A stretch of DNA of 46,361 nucleotides from Snodgrassella sp. CFCC 13594 (GCF_001590725.1 NZ_LQXR01000017.1:1-46361), one strand, 5' to 3'. Shown: positions 27,780 through 37,025, counted from the first letter of the stretch. The notes: a model not told the origin generated them from the sequence alone. Numbers and translations: made by a program.

Positions 27780-28556
27780 ATGACTCACATTCATCCAACC
27801 GCCATTATTGATCCGAAAGCACAATTAGACAGCAGTGTGCGCGTGGGTGCGTACAGCATCATCGGGCCTAATGTGCAAATTGGTGCAGGCAGTGACATTG
27901 GTCCGCACGTGGTGATTGATGGGCACACCACCATCGGGCGTGAAAATCGGGTGTTTCAGTTTGCTTCTTTGGGGGCTCTGCCGCAGGACAAAAAATACCA
28001 CGGCGAACCCACCAAATTGATCATCGGTGACAACAACACCATCCGTGAATTCACCACCTTTAATACTGGCACAGTAACTGGAATTGGCGAAACGCGGATT
28101 GGCAATGATAACTGGATTATGGCTTATGTGCACATAGCCCACGATTGTGTGGTCGGCAACCACACCATCTTTGCCAATAACGCTTCTTTGGCAGGCCATG
28201 TGACCATCGGTGATTGGGTCATTTTGGGCGGATTTTCATTGGTGCATCAGTTCTGCATCATTGGCGATCATGCCATGACGGCGTTTGCAGCAGGCATCCA
28301 CAAAGATGTACCCCCTTATGTGATGGCGGCGGGCTACCGAGCGGAGCCTGCAGGGCTGAACTCAGAAGGTTTGCGCCGCCGTGGTTTTCGTGCCGAGCAG
28401 ATCACCAACATCAAGCGCATGTATAAACTGCTCTATCGCCAAGGTTTGTCGTATGAAGAGGCGAAGATGCAAATTGTCAATGAGGCAGACAGCGCGCCAG
28501 AATTGGCGGTATTTAAGGCATTTTTTGAAGTATCCCAGCGCGGAGTGATCCGATAG
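27780..28556 (+). CDS. lpxA: UDP-N-acetylglucosamine acyltransferase
   Basis: LpxA performs the first acylation of lipid A synthesis. The 258-residue protein starts with hexapeptide repeats ([20 protein letters not shown]), contains [20 protein letters not shown] with the catalytic His, [12 protein letters not shown], and ends in the C-terminal helical domain ([20 protein letters not shown]). It closes the long plus-strand cluster and is followed by a strong DUS terminator. A one-mismatch uptake sequence lies just upstream. Confidence 0.98.
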   Translation: MTHIHPTAIIDPKAQLDSSVRVGAYSIIGPNVQIGAGSDIGPHVVIDGHTTIGRENRVFQFASLGALPQDKKYHGEPTKLIIGDNNTIREFTTFNTGTVTGIGETRIGNDNWIMAYVHIAHDCVVGNHTIFANNASLAGHVTIGDWVILGGFSLVHQFCIIGDHAMTAFAAGIHKDVPPYVMAAGYRAEPAGLNSEGLRRRGFRAEQITNIKRMYKLLYRQGLSYEEAKMQIVNEADSAPELAVFKAFFEVSQRGVIR

Positions 28557-28570
28557 TTGCAAGAAGCAAT

Positions 28571-28610
28571 GAAAATAGGCTGCCTGAAACCTTTCAGGCA
28601 GCCTATTTTC
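28571..28610 (+). terminator. DUS inverted-pair terminator after lpxA
   Basis: A perfect 19-base inverted repeat (28571-28589 and 28592-28610) has two uptake sequences at 28577-28588 and 28593-28604 as its core, flanked by GAAAAT and ATTTTC. It sits between lpxA and the convergent exbD gene and can work in both directions. Confidence 0.85.
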
Positions 28611-28648
28611 ATTCACAATTATGACTCATTAAAGCATACGGCAGACAT

Positions 28649-28671
28649 AAAAAACCAGCGATGCGGGGTTT
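28649..28671 (-). terminator. weak terminator after exbD
   Basis: On the minus strand AAACC and GGTTT flank a short GC/GC stem, followed by six T (A run at 28649-28654 on the plus strand), 24 bases after the exbD stop. Confidence 0.4.
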
Positions 28672-28694
28672 AATCATGGTCAGCATACTGCCGA

Positions 28695-29105
28695 CTATGG
28701 GTCTTCAGTCACAAAACCCACTTTGGTCAATCCAGCATCACGCGCAGCAGCCAGAGCTTGTGCTACATGGTCGTAAGGAACGTTTTTATCTGCAGCAATG
28801 GCGAGTATGGCGTCGGGATTGGTCTTGGCTATGGTACTCAAACTGGCCCGCAATTGTGTCAAGTCTTCTTTTTGTTCACCCAACGCATATTGCCCATCCT
28901 GACCTATAGATAAACGCAGTGGCTCTTTTGGGTTAACGGCTTCGGTATTGCCCGCACTGGGCAGTTGCAAAGGAATCGAATGAGTAAGTACGGGCATGGT
29001 GATCATAAACACAATCAACAGCACCAGCATGACATCCACCAACGGCGTCACATTGATTTCCGCCATGGGCATGTTGTCATCTTGATTTAAGTTGCCAAAA
29101 GCCAT
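28695..29105 (-). CDS. exbD: biopolymer transport protein ExbD
   Basis: ExbD is part of the proton-driven ExbB-ExbD motor that energises TonB. The 136-residue protein has one membrane helix (LVDVMLVLLIVFMITMPVL) with the essential Asp24, preceded by MAEINVTPL, and a periplasmic C-terminal domain (AILAIAADKNVPYDHVAQ). The gene starts 3 bases after exbB, its ribosome-binding site overlapping the exbB stop. Confidence 0.96.
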   Translation of the reverse strand: MAFGNLNQDDNMPMAEINVTPLVDVMLVLLIVFMITMPVLTHSIPLQLPSAGNTEAVNPKEPLRLSIGQDGQYALGEQKEDLTQLRASLSTIAKTNPDAILAIAADKNVPYDHVAQALAAARDAGLTKVGFVTEDP

Positions 29106-29108
29106 GAC

Positions 29109-29768
29109 TTAGTCCTCCGTGTTCAGCAATTGGGCATGCAAATCATGCGCAAAGCCATCCATGTCTTGAGTTAAGGTTTTATTACCGCGCACCAATGCGT
29201 TGTAAGCTAAAACAGCAGGGATCGCCACAAATAAGCCTGCAGCGGTTGCCACCAATGCTTCACCAATGGGACCCGCTACAGCGGCAATGCTCATTTGGCC
29301 GCTGTGGCTGATATTGATAAGGGCATGATAAATCCCCCAGACGGTGCCGAATAGACCAATGAAAGGGGCTGTAGCACCAATAGAAGCCAATGCCGTTAAA
29401 CCACCGTCAAATTGGCGCAGAATCTGGCTCATGCTATTGCGTATTTGGCGCACCAAATATTCATTGAGTGGCACGGCAGCAGAGAGCACACTGCTTGGGT
29501 GGTGACGGTAGCGTTCTTTGGCTGAAATGGCTTCCAATGCCAATGCGCTCATCGGTGCTGCTGTGGCACGCACGCGTTCTTGTGCTTCTTGCCAATTGTT
29601 GGCAGACCACAATACATCTTGTACCGTTTTATTGCCCCGTTTGGCTCGGAATAACTGAATACTGCGCAAGATGATGACGCACCAAGTAATGACACTCATC
29701 AACATCAAAATGAGGAAAACACTTATCAGGACCCAATCGCCCTGTTCAAAAACCAATCCGATATTCAT
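29109..29768 (-). CDS. exbB: biopolymer transport protein ExbB
   Basis: ExbB forms the pentameric proton channel around ExbD. It has 219 residues with three membrane helices: near the N terminus ([20 protein letters not shown]), in the middle ([20 protein letters not shown]), and after it ([20 protein letters not shown]). These carry the family motif of small residues and the conserved Thr. It lies 47 bases after tonB. Confidence 0.96.
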   Translation of the reverse strand: MNIGLVFEQGDWVLISVFLILMLMSVITWCVIILRSIQLFRAKRGNKTVQDVLWSANNWQEAQERVRATAAPMSALALEAISAKERYRHHPSSVLSAAVPLNEYLVRQIRNSMSQILRQFDGGLTALASIGATAPFIGLFGTVWGIYHALINISHSGQMSIAAVAGPIGEALVATAAGLFVAIPAVLAYNALVRGNKTLTQDMDGFAHDLHAQLLNTED

Positions 29769-29815
29769 GGGTGTAGCTGTCCTTGTATTGTTATGTATTT
29801 CAAAAAATGATGGTT

Positions 29816-30592
29816 TTAAGCAGATTTCTTTAACTTGAACTGCACCGTAAAGTGATAATCATAAGGGATTGGAGTGCCGCCACGCGTAGCAGGCTTAAAG
29901 CGGTAGTTTTCGACCGCTTGTTTGGCAGCACGATCCAGCTGGGGAAAACCGCTGCTTTTGGCGACGCGCACATTGGTCGGTGAGCCACTGGCCGAGACCG
30001 AAACGGCAATACCCACATTGCCTTCTTCACCATTTTCGCGAGCGCGCTCTGGATAGTTGGGGCGCAATGCCGCCAAAAACCCCCCTTTGTATTCGCTGGG
30101 AATGACCAAATTACCGCCACCCCCCGCCGCTGCGGAGCCGCCAGCAGTGCCCGAAGGGCTTCCGTTGTTTACCCCAGACCCGCTGCTACCCGTCGCCCCC
30201 TTGCTGTTGCTATTGGACTGGCTTTTTTCAGTGCTGCTGGTTTGGCGGGTGAGCGTTGTTGTGGTTGTGGGTTGAACGGGTTTGGCTTTTTGTGTTGGTT
30301 TGGCTAAGTCGGCTGCGCGCGGCTGTGTGGTTACCACAGGTTTAACTTGAGGTTTAATAGGGTGCGGTTGTGTTTTTGTCTTAGGTTTTTGGCTGGCTGG
30401 TTTACTTGGTGCACCAGCAGCAGTGGGGACATCGCCTTTCGCAGGCAATGCATTTAAATCCACGAAACTCAAAGACGCTGATGACAGGTCGACTTTAGGT
30501 GGCTGATCTCGCCACATGGCCCACAGCAAGAGACTGTGTAGCATCAATACCAAGGCCAAGGTCGGCCAGCGGAGCAAATGATCGGTTTCCAT
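29816..30592 (-). CDS. tonB: energy-transducing protein TonB
   Basis: TonB transmits ExbBD energy to outer-membrane receptors for iron and other nutrients. The 258-residue protein has an N-terminal anchor ([16 protein letters not shown]), a Pro/Lys/Gln/Thr-rich linker (about 50-150, [18 protein letters not shown]), a Gly/Ser stretch, and a C-terminal domain with [20 protein letters not shown] and [10 protein letters not shown]. It is first in tonB-exbB-exbD. A Fur-like palindrome overlaps its promoter. Confidence 0.95.
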   Translation of the reverse strand: METDHLLRWPTLALVLMLHSLLLWAMWRDQPPKVDLSSASLSFVDLNALPAKGDVPTAAGAPSKPASQKPKTKTQPHPIKPQVKPVVTTQPRAADLAKPTQKAKPVQPTTTTTLTRQTSSTEKSQSNSNSKGATGSSGSGVNNGSPSGTAGGSAAAGGGGNLVIPSEYKGGFLAALRPNYPERARENGEEGNVGIAVSVSASGSPTNVRVAKSSGFPQLDRAAKQAVENYRFKPATRGGTPIPYDYHFTVQFKLKKSA

Positions 30593-30600
30593 AGGCCAGC

Positions 30601-30625
30601 AATAATAATAGAAACTATTATTATT
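30601..30625 (-). promoter_or_regulatory. Fur-box-like palindrome at the tonB promoter
   Basis: AATAATAATAG (30601-30611), AAA, CTATTATTATT (30615-30625) is a perfect 11-base inverted repeat rich in the AATAAT/ATTATT hexamers of Fur sites. On the minus strand TTGATA (30649-30644) and AATAAT (30625-30620) make a plausible -35/-10 with an 18-base spacer, so a bound repressor would cover the -10. Iron control of tonB-exbBD by Fur is known in Neisseria; here it is inferred. Confidence 0.65.
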
Positions 30626-30763
30626 TGCAATAAATTAGATGAATATCAACATGAAATAATATTCGATGTGCTGCTTGTGGCTTGCCATGAAAATAGAGAT
30701 TGGTCGCCCAATTTTGCTTAAATTTGAATTAAGGAGAATGACTTGAGGAAGGAAGTACACGAT

Positions 30764-30788
30764 AGGCTGCCTGAATCATCAGGCAGCC
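30764..30788. repeat. DNA uptake sequence hairpin
   Basis: Exact AGGCTGCCTGAA at 30764-30775 followed by its complement minus the last base: GGCTGCCTGA-ATCA-TCAGGCAGCC, a 10-bp stem. It lies between the divergently controlled tonB and the end of the minus-strand hydratase gene. No T run follows on either strand, so termination is uncertain. Confidence 0.7.
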
Positions 30789-30839
30789 ATGGGACATGGT
30801 TGGTTATTCAAGCAGCGCTTTCGATGGTGTTGCCACGAT

Positions 30840-31964
30840 TTATGGGTGCAACCAATGATGAAAAGGATGCTTGCCGCGCTCAAAAGGGCTAGTGAAATGG
30901 CTATTGATGTATGCATCGGTGCATTGTGCCAACGTGTGTCGCCATTGCGGCTGCTTGTCTTTGTCTACCAATAAGGCCCGCACACCTTCTTGAAAATCTC
31001 CATTGTGACAACAATGCAGCGATACACTCAATTCCAAATGCAACACTTCTGCAATGGAATACGTTCGTGTCCGGTGGAACAGTGCCCAAGTGAGCGCAGC
31101 AGTGGCGGGACAACCGTGTTGGTAATGGTTGGCTGCTTGTTGCAGCCATGGGTCAGTGAACGGTGTTTGGCGCAGGCAGCAGTCGACAGCCTGAATGTCG
31201 GCACGATTCACGATTTCATGCACCATATCCAAGCGAGTACTGAGAATGCTTTCAGGCAAGGCGCTTGATTGATTGAGCTGGAGTAAGGTTTGACTGGCCA
31301 GTGGGTGATTGGTGGCAGGGTCACTATGCCAAGCGGTGCGCTGCAAAGATTCAAGCAGAGCTTCATATTTTTGGCTGGGCATCGCATACTCGGCCAAATT
31401 GGCAATTAAGGCATCGTGGCCATTGCATTGGGCGCCAGTAAGGCCCAAAAATAGGCCAGCCTTGCTTGGCATGCGCTGTAAAAACCATGACCCGCCGGCA
31501 TCTGGATACAAACCGATGGTAATTTCAGGCATGGCCCAGCGAGTGGTGTCTGTTACGACGCGATGGCTGGCTGCTGCGGTTAACCCCAGACCACCGCCCA
31601 TGACAATACCGGAGGCCCACACAATGATGGGCTTGCTGTAGGTATACATTTGGTAATAGAGGCTGTATTCACCTCGAAAGAATGCCAGCGCGTAAGGGTT
31701 GGGTAGAGCATTTTCGGTGCGCATGCTGTCATAGAGTTGGCGGATATCGCCACCAGCACAAAACGCTTTTTGCCCAGCGCCTCGCATCACAACGGCGGCA
31801 ATGTTGTCATCCTCTTCCCACAGAGTTAGCTTTGGTTGCAGCGCTTGAATCATGCTTAGGCTCAAGGCATTGAGGGACTTCTCTGAGTTGAGTGTGATTA
31901 CGCCCAATTGCCGCCCGTTGTTGGTGGGTAAAGTGTCAAAAAGCACCACATTGTTTTCTGCCAC
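30840..31964 (-). CDS. enoyl-CoA hydratase/isomerase family, likely 3-hydroxyisobutyryl-CoA hydrolase
   Basis: The 374-residue protein has a crotonase fold in the N-terminal two thirds: VVMRGAGQKAFCAGGDIRQL (oxyanion hole), then GIVMGGGLGLTAAASHRVVT and AMPEITIGLYPDAGGSWFL with the catalytic Glu. The long C-terminal extension (about 230-374) and the wording of these motifs match the 3-hydroxyisobutyryl-CoA hydrolase branch of valine breakdown rather than 260-residue hydratases. The start is GTG at 31964, 7 bases after GAGGAG. It stands alone. Exact substrate not proven. Confidence 0.8.
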   Translation of the reverse strand: MAENNVVLFDTLPTNNGRQLGVITLNSEKSLNALSLSMIQALQPKLTLWEEDDNIAAVVMRGAGQKAFCAGGDIRQLYDSMRTENALPNPYALAFFRGEYSLYYQMYTYSKPIIVWASGIVMGGGLGLTAAASHRVVTDTTRWAMPEITIGLYPDAGGSWFLQRMPSKAGLFLGLTGAQCNGHDALIANLAEYAMPSQKYEALLESLQRTAWHSDPATNHPLASQTLLQLNQSSALPESILSTRLDMVHEIVNRADIQAVDCCLRQTPFTDPWLQQAANHYQHGCPATAALTWALFHRTRTYSIAEVLHLELSVSLHCCHNGDFQEGVRALLVDKDKQPQWRHTLAQCTDAYINSHFTSPFERGKHPFHHWLHP

Positions 31965-32067
31965 GGTTCGCTCCTCTGTTTTTCTGGTGATGCATGGTGC
32001 TGAATATTCGTTTCGCCACGCATAATGAAACTTATCATAATGGTCACCGTCTTGTGGTACAAAAACA

Positions 32068-32093
32068 TTCAGGCAACCCTAAGGCTGCCTGAA
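32068..32093 (-). terminator. DUS hairpin terminator after lldD
   Basis: On the minus strand TTCAGGCAGCC-TTAG-GGTTGCCTGAA forms an 11-bp stem with one mismatch and is followed by TGTTTTTG. One arm contains an exact uptake sequence (AGGCTGCCTGAA at 32082-32093). It lies 33 bases after the lldD stop. Confidence 0.75.
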
Positions 32094-32125
32094 GCGACAC
32101 ATTACGTATTCGTATTAAAGATAAA

Positions 32126-33282
32126 TCAATAGGAACCAGGTACCAAAATGTCTTTGCCAACTTTGGTAATGTCAGTGTGCCCACAGAAGGCCATGGAAAT
32201 ATCCATTTCGTTATAGATGATTTCTAAAGCGCGGGTGACCCCTTCTTCGCCATAAGCACCTAAGCCATACAAAAATGCACGGCCTATCATGGTGCCCTTG
32301 GCCCCCAGCGCCATGGCTTTGAGCACATCTTGGCCGCTACGGATGCCGCTATCCAGCCAAACTTCAATGTCACTGCCCACCGCAGAAACAATATTGGGCA
32401 AGGCTTGGATGGTGGATGGGGCACCATCCAATTGGCGGCCGCCGTGGTTGGAAACCACAATGGCATCTGCCCTGATTTCACTGCTAACTCAGCATCTTCC
32501 GGATCCAAAATACCTTTAATGATGAGCTTTCCACCCCACAAATCTTTGATGCGTGAAACATCATCCCAACTCAAACGTGGATCAAATTGTTCGGCAGTCC
32601 AAGAAGAAAGAGAAGATACATCACCCACGTTTTGGGCATGTCCCACAATATTGCGGAATGTACGCCGCTGCGTATTGAGCATTTTCATGCACCATTCTGG
32701 CTTGGTGGCGAGGTTAATCCAATTTTTGAGGGTGGGTTTCGGTGGCGTGGATAGGCCATTTTTGATGTCTTTGTGCCGCTGCCCCAAAACTTGTAGGTCT
32801 GCGGTCAGCACCAATGCCGAGCATTTGGCGGCTTGCGCGCGATGGATCAGGTCTTCCATGAATGGACGGTCACGCATCACATACAATTGAAACCAAAACG
32901 GCGCACTGGTGTTTTCTGCTACGTCTTCAATTGAGCAAATCGACATGGTTGATAAGGTAAACGGCACGCCGAATTTTTCTGCGGCACGCGCCCCTAAAAT
33001 CTCACCATCTGCGTGTTGCATGCCGGTTAAACCAGTTGGGGCAATGGCGACCGGCATGTGTACTTTTTGACCCACCATCGTCGTGGCCAATGTGCGGCCA
33101 GTCATGTCAACCAATACGCGTTGACGAAATTGAATGTCTTCAAAATCACGGCTGTTGGCACGATAGGTATGCTCGGTCCATGAGCCGGTATCGGCATAGT
33201 CATAGAACATTTTCGGCACTTTGCGTTTTGCCACCACGCGCAAGTCTTCAATACAGGTTATTTTGCTCAAATCGGGTTTCAT
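32126..33282 (-). pseudogene. lldD: L-lactate dehydrogenase (FMN, LldD/LldA type) with a frameshift
   Basis: The gene would encode an FMN-dependent membrane-associated L-lactate dehydrogenase of about 385 residues. From ATG 33282 (MKPDLSKITCIEDLRVVAKR; GGGAG about 8 bases upstream) it reads through MFYDYADTGSWTE, AIAPTGLTGMQHADGE and LIIKGILDPEDAELAVKSG. Then one base is missing near 32470-32472. The correct frame continues in the next ORF as VVSNHGGRQLDGAPSTIQAL, including the catalytic His, to the end DILVPGSY. The upstream product would lack the catalytic His. All else is well conserved, so this is a recent mutation or a sequencing error in a CCC run. Confidence 0.85.
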
Positions 33283-33532
33283 GACGCAGTCTCCCCTATT
33301 GTTTTGTGAGAATGATGTGTAAAAAGAGATTTTCGCTTGAATAGATAAAAAACTCAATTGAAATTTTCGATTGTGTTAATGAGGTGTTCGAAATCAAACA
33401 TGGCGAGGCAACTGCCTGCTGGAAAAGCGTTTTACTCAAGCAGAGCAGGATGCCCTAGCATACTTTATAATATGTACCTCATGCCGCTGAAATGTATCTT
33501 GAGCGACGCACCTTAAGCAAGCACACATTGAC

Positions 33533-35662
33533 ATGCTATCCGATTTAGAAAAAACCGCCATTCGCGATCATTATCAAAATATTGCCAAAAGCCTGCCTCA
33601 TTTCCGTCCTCGAGCAGCACAGCGGCAGATGATTGCGGCCATTGCTCAAGCGTTTTCGCGCAGCCAATCTGTCTCAGGAGAAGCAGCGCCGGAGCGGGAA
33701 GGAGAGAGTATTGTGGTGGTTGAAGGCCCCACTGGGGTTGGCAAAAGTCTAGCGTATTTGTTGGCTGGCGGGATCATGGCGCAAACGCGAGGAAAGAAAC
33801 TGGTGGTCAGCAGTGCGACGGTGGCGTTGCAGGAGCAGCTGGTGGGCCGGGATTTGCCATTTGTGGTGCAACACAGCGGCTTGACTCTAACCTTCGCCCT
33901 AGCGAAGGGGCGCGGGCGCTATTTGTGTCCTTACAAACTGTATCAATTAACTCAGTCGAATGCCCAAGACAGCTTGGTTGGGTTCGAATCCCCCAATGTA
34001 TTGTGGGACAGTAAACCTCGACCAGAAGAGCTGGCACAACTGCGTGTGTTGGCAGATGAGTTTGCCGCCCGCCGTTTTAATGGTGATCGCGATACTTGGC
34101 CAGAAGCGATTGATGACGGGATTTGGTTTAAGGTGACCAATGACCGTCATGGCTGCTTGAAGGCAGCCTGCCCGAATCGAGCCGAATGTCCTTTTTTCTT
34201 GGCTCGTGAGACTTTAGATACTGTGGATGTGGTGGTGGCTAATCATGATTTGTTGTTGGCTGACATTGGTATGGGTGGTGGGGTTATTCTGCCCAGTCCA
34301 GCCGACAGTTTCTATTGCATTGATGAAGCCCATCATTTGCCCAAGAAAGCATTAAGTCAATTTGCAGCCGAACACAGCTTAAACCAAGCACTGTGGTTTT
34401 TAGAGCGCGTTGGTGGTGTGGTGGATAAAGTGGCGGGGGTAACGGACAAAGGCGAATTGGCGACTTTGGCCGACGAGGCTGCCCAGGCCGTCATTGAAAG
34501 CCTGCAGGAATGGATGATGCATTTGGCCGATGAGCCGACATTGGCAGCTCATGATGGGTTTAATGAACCGAGCTGGCTGTGGCCAGATGGCGTGGTGCCG
34601 AATTCACTTGAATTGTTGGTGAACAATACCGCACTGTCAGCGCAGGCATTGCTGAAAAACCTCAATCATCTCAATGATGCCTTGGCGGCTGCTCGCCGTG
34701 ATCAAAACCAGGACGGTCCGCTGATTGATCGTCTGACGGGTGAATTGGGCATGATGACGGCCCGTGCCGAGCAGGTTGAAGCGGTGTGGTCGCAAATGGC
34801 AACGACCACCGTGGAAGGTGAGGCCCCATTGGCCAAATGGGTTTCCCGCAAGATGACAGATAAGCCAGACTATGTGTTTCATGCCTCGCCCATCAGCAGT
34901 GCCAGTAAATTAGCCAATGGGTTGTGGCGCCGCGCCGCGGGGGCGGTATTGACTTCGGCAACATTGCGCTCATTGGGCAATTTTGATTTGTTATTGAGGC
35001 AAACGGGGTTGATCTGGCTACCTGAAACCACTTGCGTGGCTTTGGATAGCCCATTTGATTTTTCACAACAGGGCGAATTGTATATTCCTACGCTGGCGGC
35101 CAGTCCCAAGGATGTGACGGCGCACACGGCAGAAATTGCCAGGTGGTTACCCAAACTGGTCAGTCATGCAGAGCCGATTGGTACGCTGGTGTTGTTTTCC
35201 TCGCGCAAGCAAATGCAAGAAGTGGCACTCAGGCTGCCTGAAAGCCATTTGCCGTTGCTGCTTATCCAAGGGGAACTGCCCAAAAACATTTTGTTGGCGA
35301 AACACCATGAGGCCATTGCCGCCGGTAAACCCAGCGTGATTTTTGGTTTAGACAGCTTTGCAGAAGGCTTGGATTTGCCTGGAGAGGCTTGCGTGCAGGT
35401 CATCATTGCCAAACTGCCGTTTGCCATGCCCGATAACCCCATCGAAAAAACCCAAAACCGATGGATAGAACAACGCGGGGGCAATCCCTTTTTGGAAATT
35501 ACCGTACCGGAAGCCAGTATTAAGTTGATTCAGGCAGTGGGTCGTTTGATCCGCACTGAATCTGATTATGGACGCATTACCATTTTGGATAACCGCATCA
35601 TCACTGCTCGTTATGGTAAACAAATGCTGGCGTGTTTACCGCCATTTAAACGCATTGGTTAA
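33533..35662 (+). CDS. dinG: ATP-dependent DNA helicase DinG
   Basis: DinG is an XPD-like superfamily 2 helicase that unwinds R-loops, D-loops and G-quadruplexes. The 709-residue protein has Walker A GPTGVGKS (about 65-72), iron-sulfur cluster cysteines around LCPYKLY and CLKAACPNRAECPFF, the DEAH box in CIDEAHHLPKKA, FGLDSFAEGLDLPGE, and motif VI QAVGRLIRTESDYGR. TATAAT at 33466-33471 may be its -10; no clear -35 or Shine-Dalgarno is seen. An uptake sequence lies within it at 35231. Confidence 0.95.
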   Translation: MLSDLEKTAIRDHYQNIAKSLPHFRPRAAQRQMIAAIAQAFSRSQSVSGEAAPEREGESIVVVEGPTGVGKSLAYLLAGGIMAQTRGKKLVVSSATVALQEQLVGRDLPFVVQHSGLTLTFALAKGRGRYLCPYKLYQLTQSNAQDSLVGFESPNVLWDSKPRPEELAQLRVLADEFAARRFNGDRDTWPEAIDDGIWFKVTNDRHGCLKAACPNRAECPFFLARETLDTVDVVVANHDLLLADIGMGGGVILPSPADSFYCIDEAHHLPKKALSQFAAEHSLNQALWFLERVGGVVDKVAGVTDKGELATLADEAAQAVIESLQEWMMHLADEPTLAAHDGFNEPSWLWPDGVVPNSLELLVNNTALSAQALLKNLNHLNDALAAARRDQNQDGPLIDRLTGELGMMTARAEQVEAVWSQMATTTVEGEAPLAKWVSRKMTDKPDYVFHASPISSASKLANGLWRRAAGAVLTSATLRSLGNFDLLLRQTGLIWLPETTCVALDSPFDFSQQGELYIPTLAASPKDVTAHTAEIARWLPKLVSHAEPIGTLVLFSSRKQMQEVALRLPESHLPLLLIQGELPKNILLAKHHEAIAAGKPSVIFGLDSFAEGLDLPGEACVQVIIAKLPFAMPDNPIEKTQNRWIEQRGGNPFLEITVPEASIKLIQAVGRLIRTESDYGRITILDNRIITARYGKQMLACLPPFKRIG
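35231..35242 (+). repeat. DNA uptake sequence within dinG
   Basis: Exact AGGCTGCCTGAA in the dinG coding region, read as RLPE in the protein. Confidence 0.8.
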
Positions 35663-35691
35663 TTTCTCTTAAATCTTGTCAGGGAATGGCT

Positions 35692-36156
35692 ATGCCTTTA
35701 GAGAATCCTATTTATCAACTCAGAATCTATGAAGTTAAACCGGAATTGAGATCGGTTTTCCATCGGCGATTTGAGCAGCACGCAAGCCGCATCATGCGAC
35801 AGGATGATTTTCATATATTGAGTATGTGGGAATCAGGAAATGAATCACATTTAGAGTTTGTGTACTTATTAGCATTGCCAAATAAGGCAGTCTTGCAGCA
35901 ACAGTGGGCGGCATTTATGGGTGATGAGGAATGGCAATCCATTAAAATTCAAATTCAGGAAAGTACGGGAGAACCTGTTTGGGCAAAGGTTCGAGACTCA
36001 ATTCTAACCACAGTACCCTATGCCCCTTTTTGTAAGGTCTATCACATTTTCGCAATTATGATTGGAATCAGATGGCACAAATTAAAATTTTTGGTCATGC
36101 AGTATTTCTTAAAAAACAATCCCAAGCTATTTCTGATGCCATTCATCAGTCGGTGA
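35692..36156 (+). CDS. NIPSNAP-domain protein, probable frameshifted 3' end
   Basis: The first 110 residues form one NIPSNAP/dimeric alpha-beta-barrel domain: YQLRIYEVKPELRSVFHRRF, then MWESGNESHLEFVYLLAL and WAAFMGDEEWQSIKIQIQES. AGGGA at 35681-35685 touches the ATG at 35686 but is 6 bases from the ATG at 35692, so the latter is chosen. After TVPYAP the last 40 residues are unlike the family and overlap the next gene by 85 bases. One extra T in the T5 run near 36030 would give APFL-stop, a natural end. So a one-base deletion is likely. Function of NIPSNAP proteins in bacteria is unknown. Confidence 0.7.
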   Translation: MPLENPIYQLRIYEVKPELRSVFHRRFEQHASRIMRQDDFHILSMWESGNESHLEFVYLLALPNKAVLQQQWAAFMGDEEWQSIKIQIQESTGEPVWAKVRDSILTTVPYAPFCKVYHIFAIMIGIRWHKLKFLVMQYFLKNNPKLFLMPFISR

Positions 36157-36458
36157 TGGCGGCATTGGCATATCCTCCGGAAAAGCGGTTTCATCGTTTC
36201 ATGGCTTTGGAGGACTGGCAATTTGTGCATCCAGATGATCGCTCAGACCAATATTTAATCATTGAGATTAGTTTATTTGAAGGACGAACGGAAGCAGCCA
36301 AAAAACATTTGATTCAATTGTTGTTTGTTTCTTTAAAGTCAATCGGCATCGCCGCACAAGATGTTGAAATTACTTTGTTTGAAACTCCGAAAAGCCATTG
36401 GGGTATCCGTGGTTGCTGTGGCGATGAATTGGCTTTAAATTATCGTGTTGAAGTGTGA
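36072..36458 (+). CDS. tautomerase-family protein lacking the N-terminal proline
   Basis: The 128-residue protein has the tautomerase-enzyme pattern of the longer subfamily: IKIFGHAVFLKKQSQAISDA, then EKRFHRFMALEDWQF, YLIIEISLFEGRTEAAKKHL, QDVEITLFETPKSHWGIRG and GDELALNYRV. In this superfamily catalysis depends on Pro exposed after Met removal. Here residue 2 is Ala (MAQIKI), so classical tautomerase activity may be lost. The start lies inside the extended end of the NIPSNAP frame. No DUS inside, but one follows at 36479. Confidence 0.75.
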   Translation: MAQIKIFGHAVFLKKQSQAISDAIHQSVMAALAYPPEKRFHRFMALEDWQFVHPDDRSDQYLIIEISLFEGRTEAAKKHLIQLLFVSLKSIGIAAQDVEITLFETPKSHWGIRGCCGDELALNYRVEV

Positions 36459-36478
36459 TCAAGGCAGCTTGCGGAAAA

Positions 36479-36490
36479 AGGCTGCCTGAA
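36479..36490 (+). repeat. DNA uptake sequence before rplM promoter
   Basis: Exact AGGCTGCCTGAA between the tautomerase stop and the rplM promoter. An upstream AAGGCAGCTT (36462-36471) could pair partly with it as a weak hairpin. Confidence 0.8.
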
Positions 36491-36523
36491 ACGGGCACTA
36501 CACAACAGAATCATTGCATTACG

Positions 36524-36552
36524 TTGACAGGGCCTTGTTATTTCTTTAAAAT
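36524..36552 (+). promoter_or_regulatory. rplM-rpsI promoter
   Basis: TTGACA (36524-36529) and TAAAAT (36547-36552) with a 17-base spacer: a perfect -35 and near-perfect -10, 36 bases before the rplM start. This is the strongest sigma-70-type match in the window, fitting a ribosomal-protein operon. Confidence 0.85.
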
Positions 36553-36587
36553 CGGCAGCTTTCGTATATTTATTTGGATTAGCTCCC

Positions 36588-37016
36588 ATGAAAACCTTTT
36601 CAGCTAAACCGCATGAGGTGAAGCGCGATTGGTATGTAGTAGACGCCCAAGACAAGGTTCTGGGTCGTCTGGCTGCCGAAATTGCCCACCGTTTGCGCGG
36701 CAAACATAAGCCAGAATACACGCCGCACGTAGACACCGGTGACTACATCATTGTCATCAATGCCGACAAATTGCGTGTGACCGGTAACAAACAAACTGAC
36801 AAAAAATACTATCGTCACTCTGGTTACCCAGGTGGTATTTACGAGCGTACTTTTGGTGAAATGCAAAACCAATTTCCAGGCCGTGCCTTGGAAAAAGCAG
36901 TTAAAGGTATGTTGCCAAAAGGCCCCTTGGGCTATGCTATGATTAAAAAACTGAAAGTGTATGCCGGTACTGAACATGGCCACGCTGCTCAGCAACCCAA
37001 AGCTTTGGAAATCTAA
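36588..37016 (+). CDS. rplM: 50S ribosomal protein L13
   Basis: The 142-residue protein starts [20 protein letters not shown] and has the L13 signature in [18 protein letters not shown], then [20 protein letters not shown]. First of the two-gene rplM-rpsI operon. Confidence 0.99.
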   Translation: MKTFSAKPHEVKRDWYVVDAQDKVLGRLAAEIAHRLRGKHKPEYTPHVDTGDYIIVINADKLRVTGNKQTDKKYYRHSGYPGGIYERTFGEMQNQFPGRALEKAVKGMLPKGPLGYAMIKKLKVYAGTEHGHAAQQPKALEI

Positions 37017-37025
37017 GGACACGCA

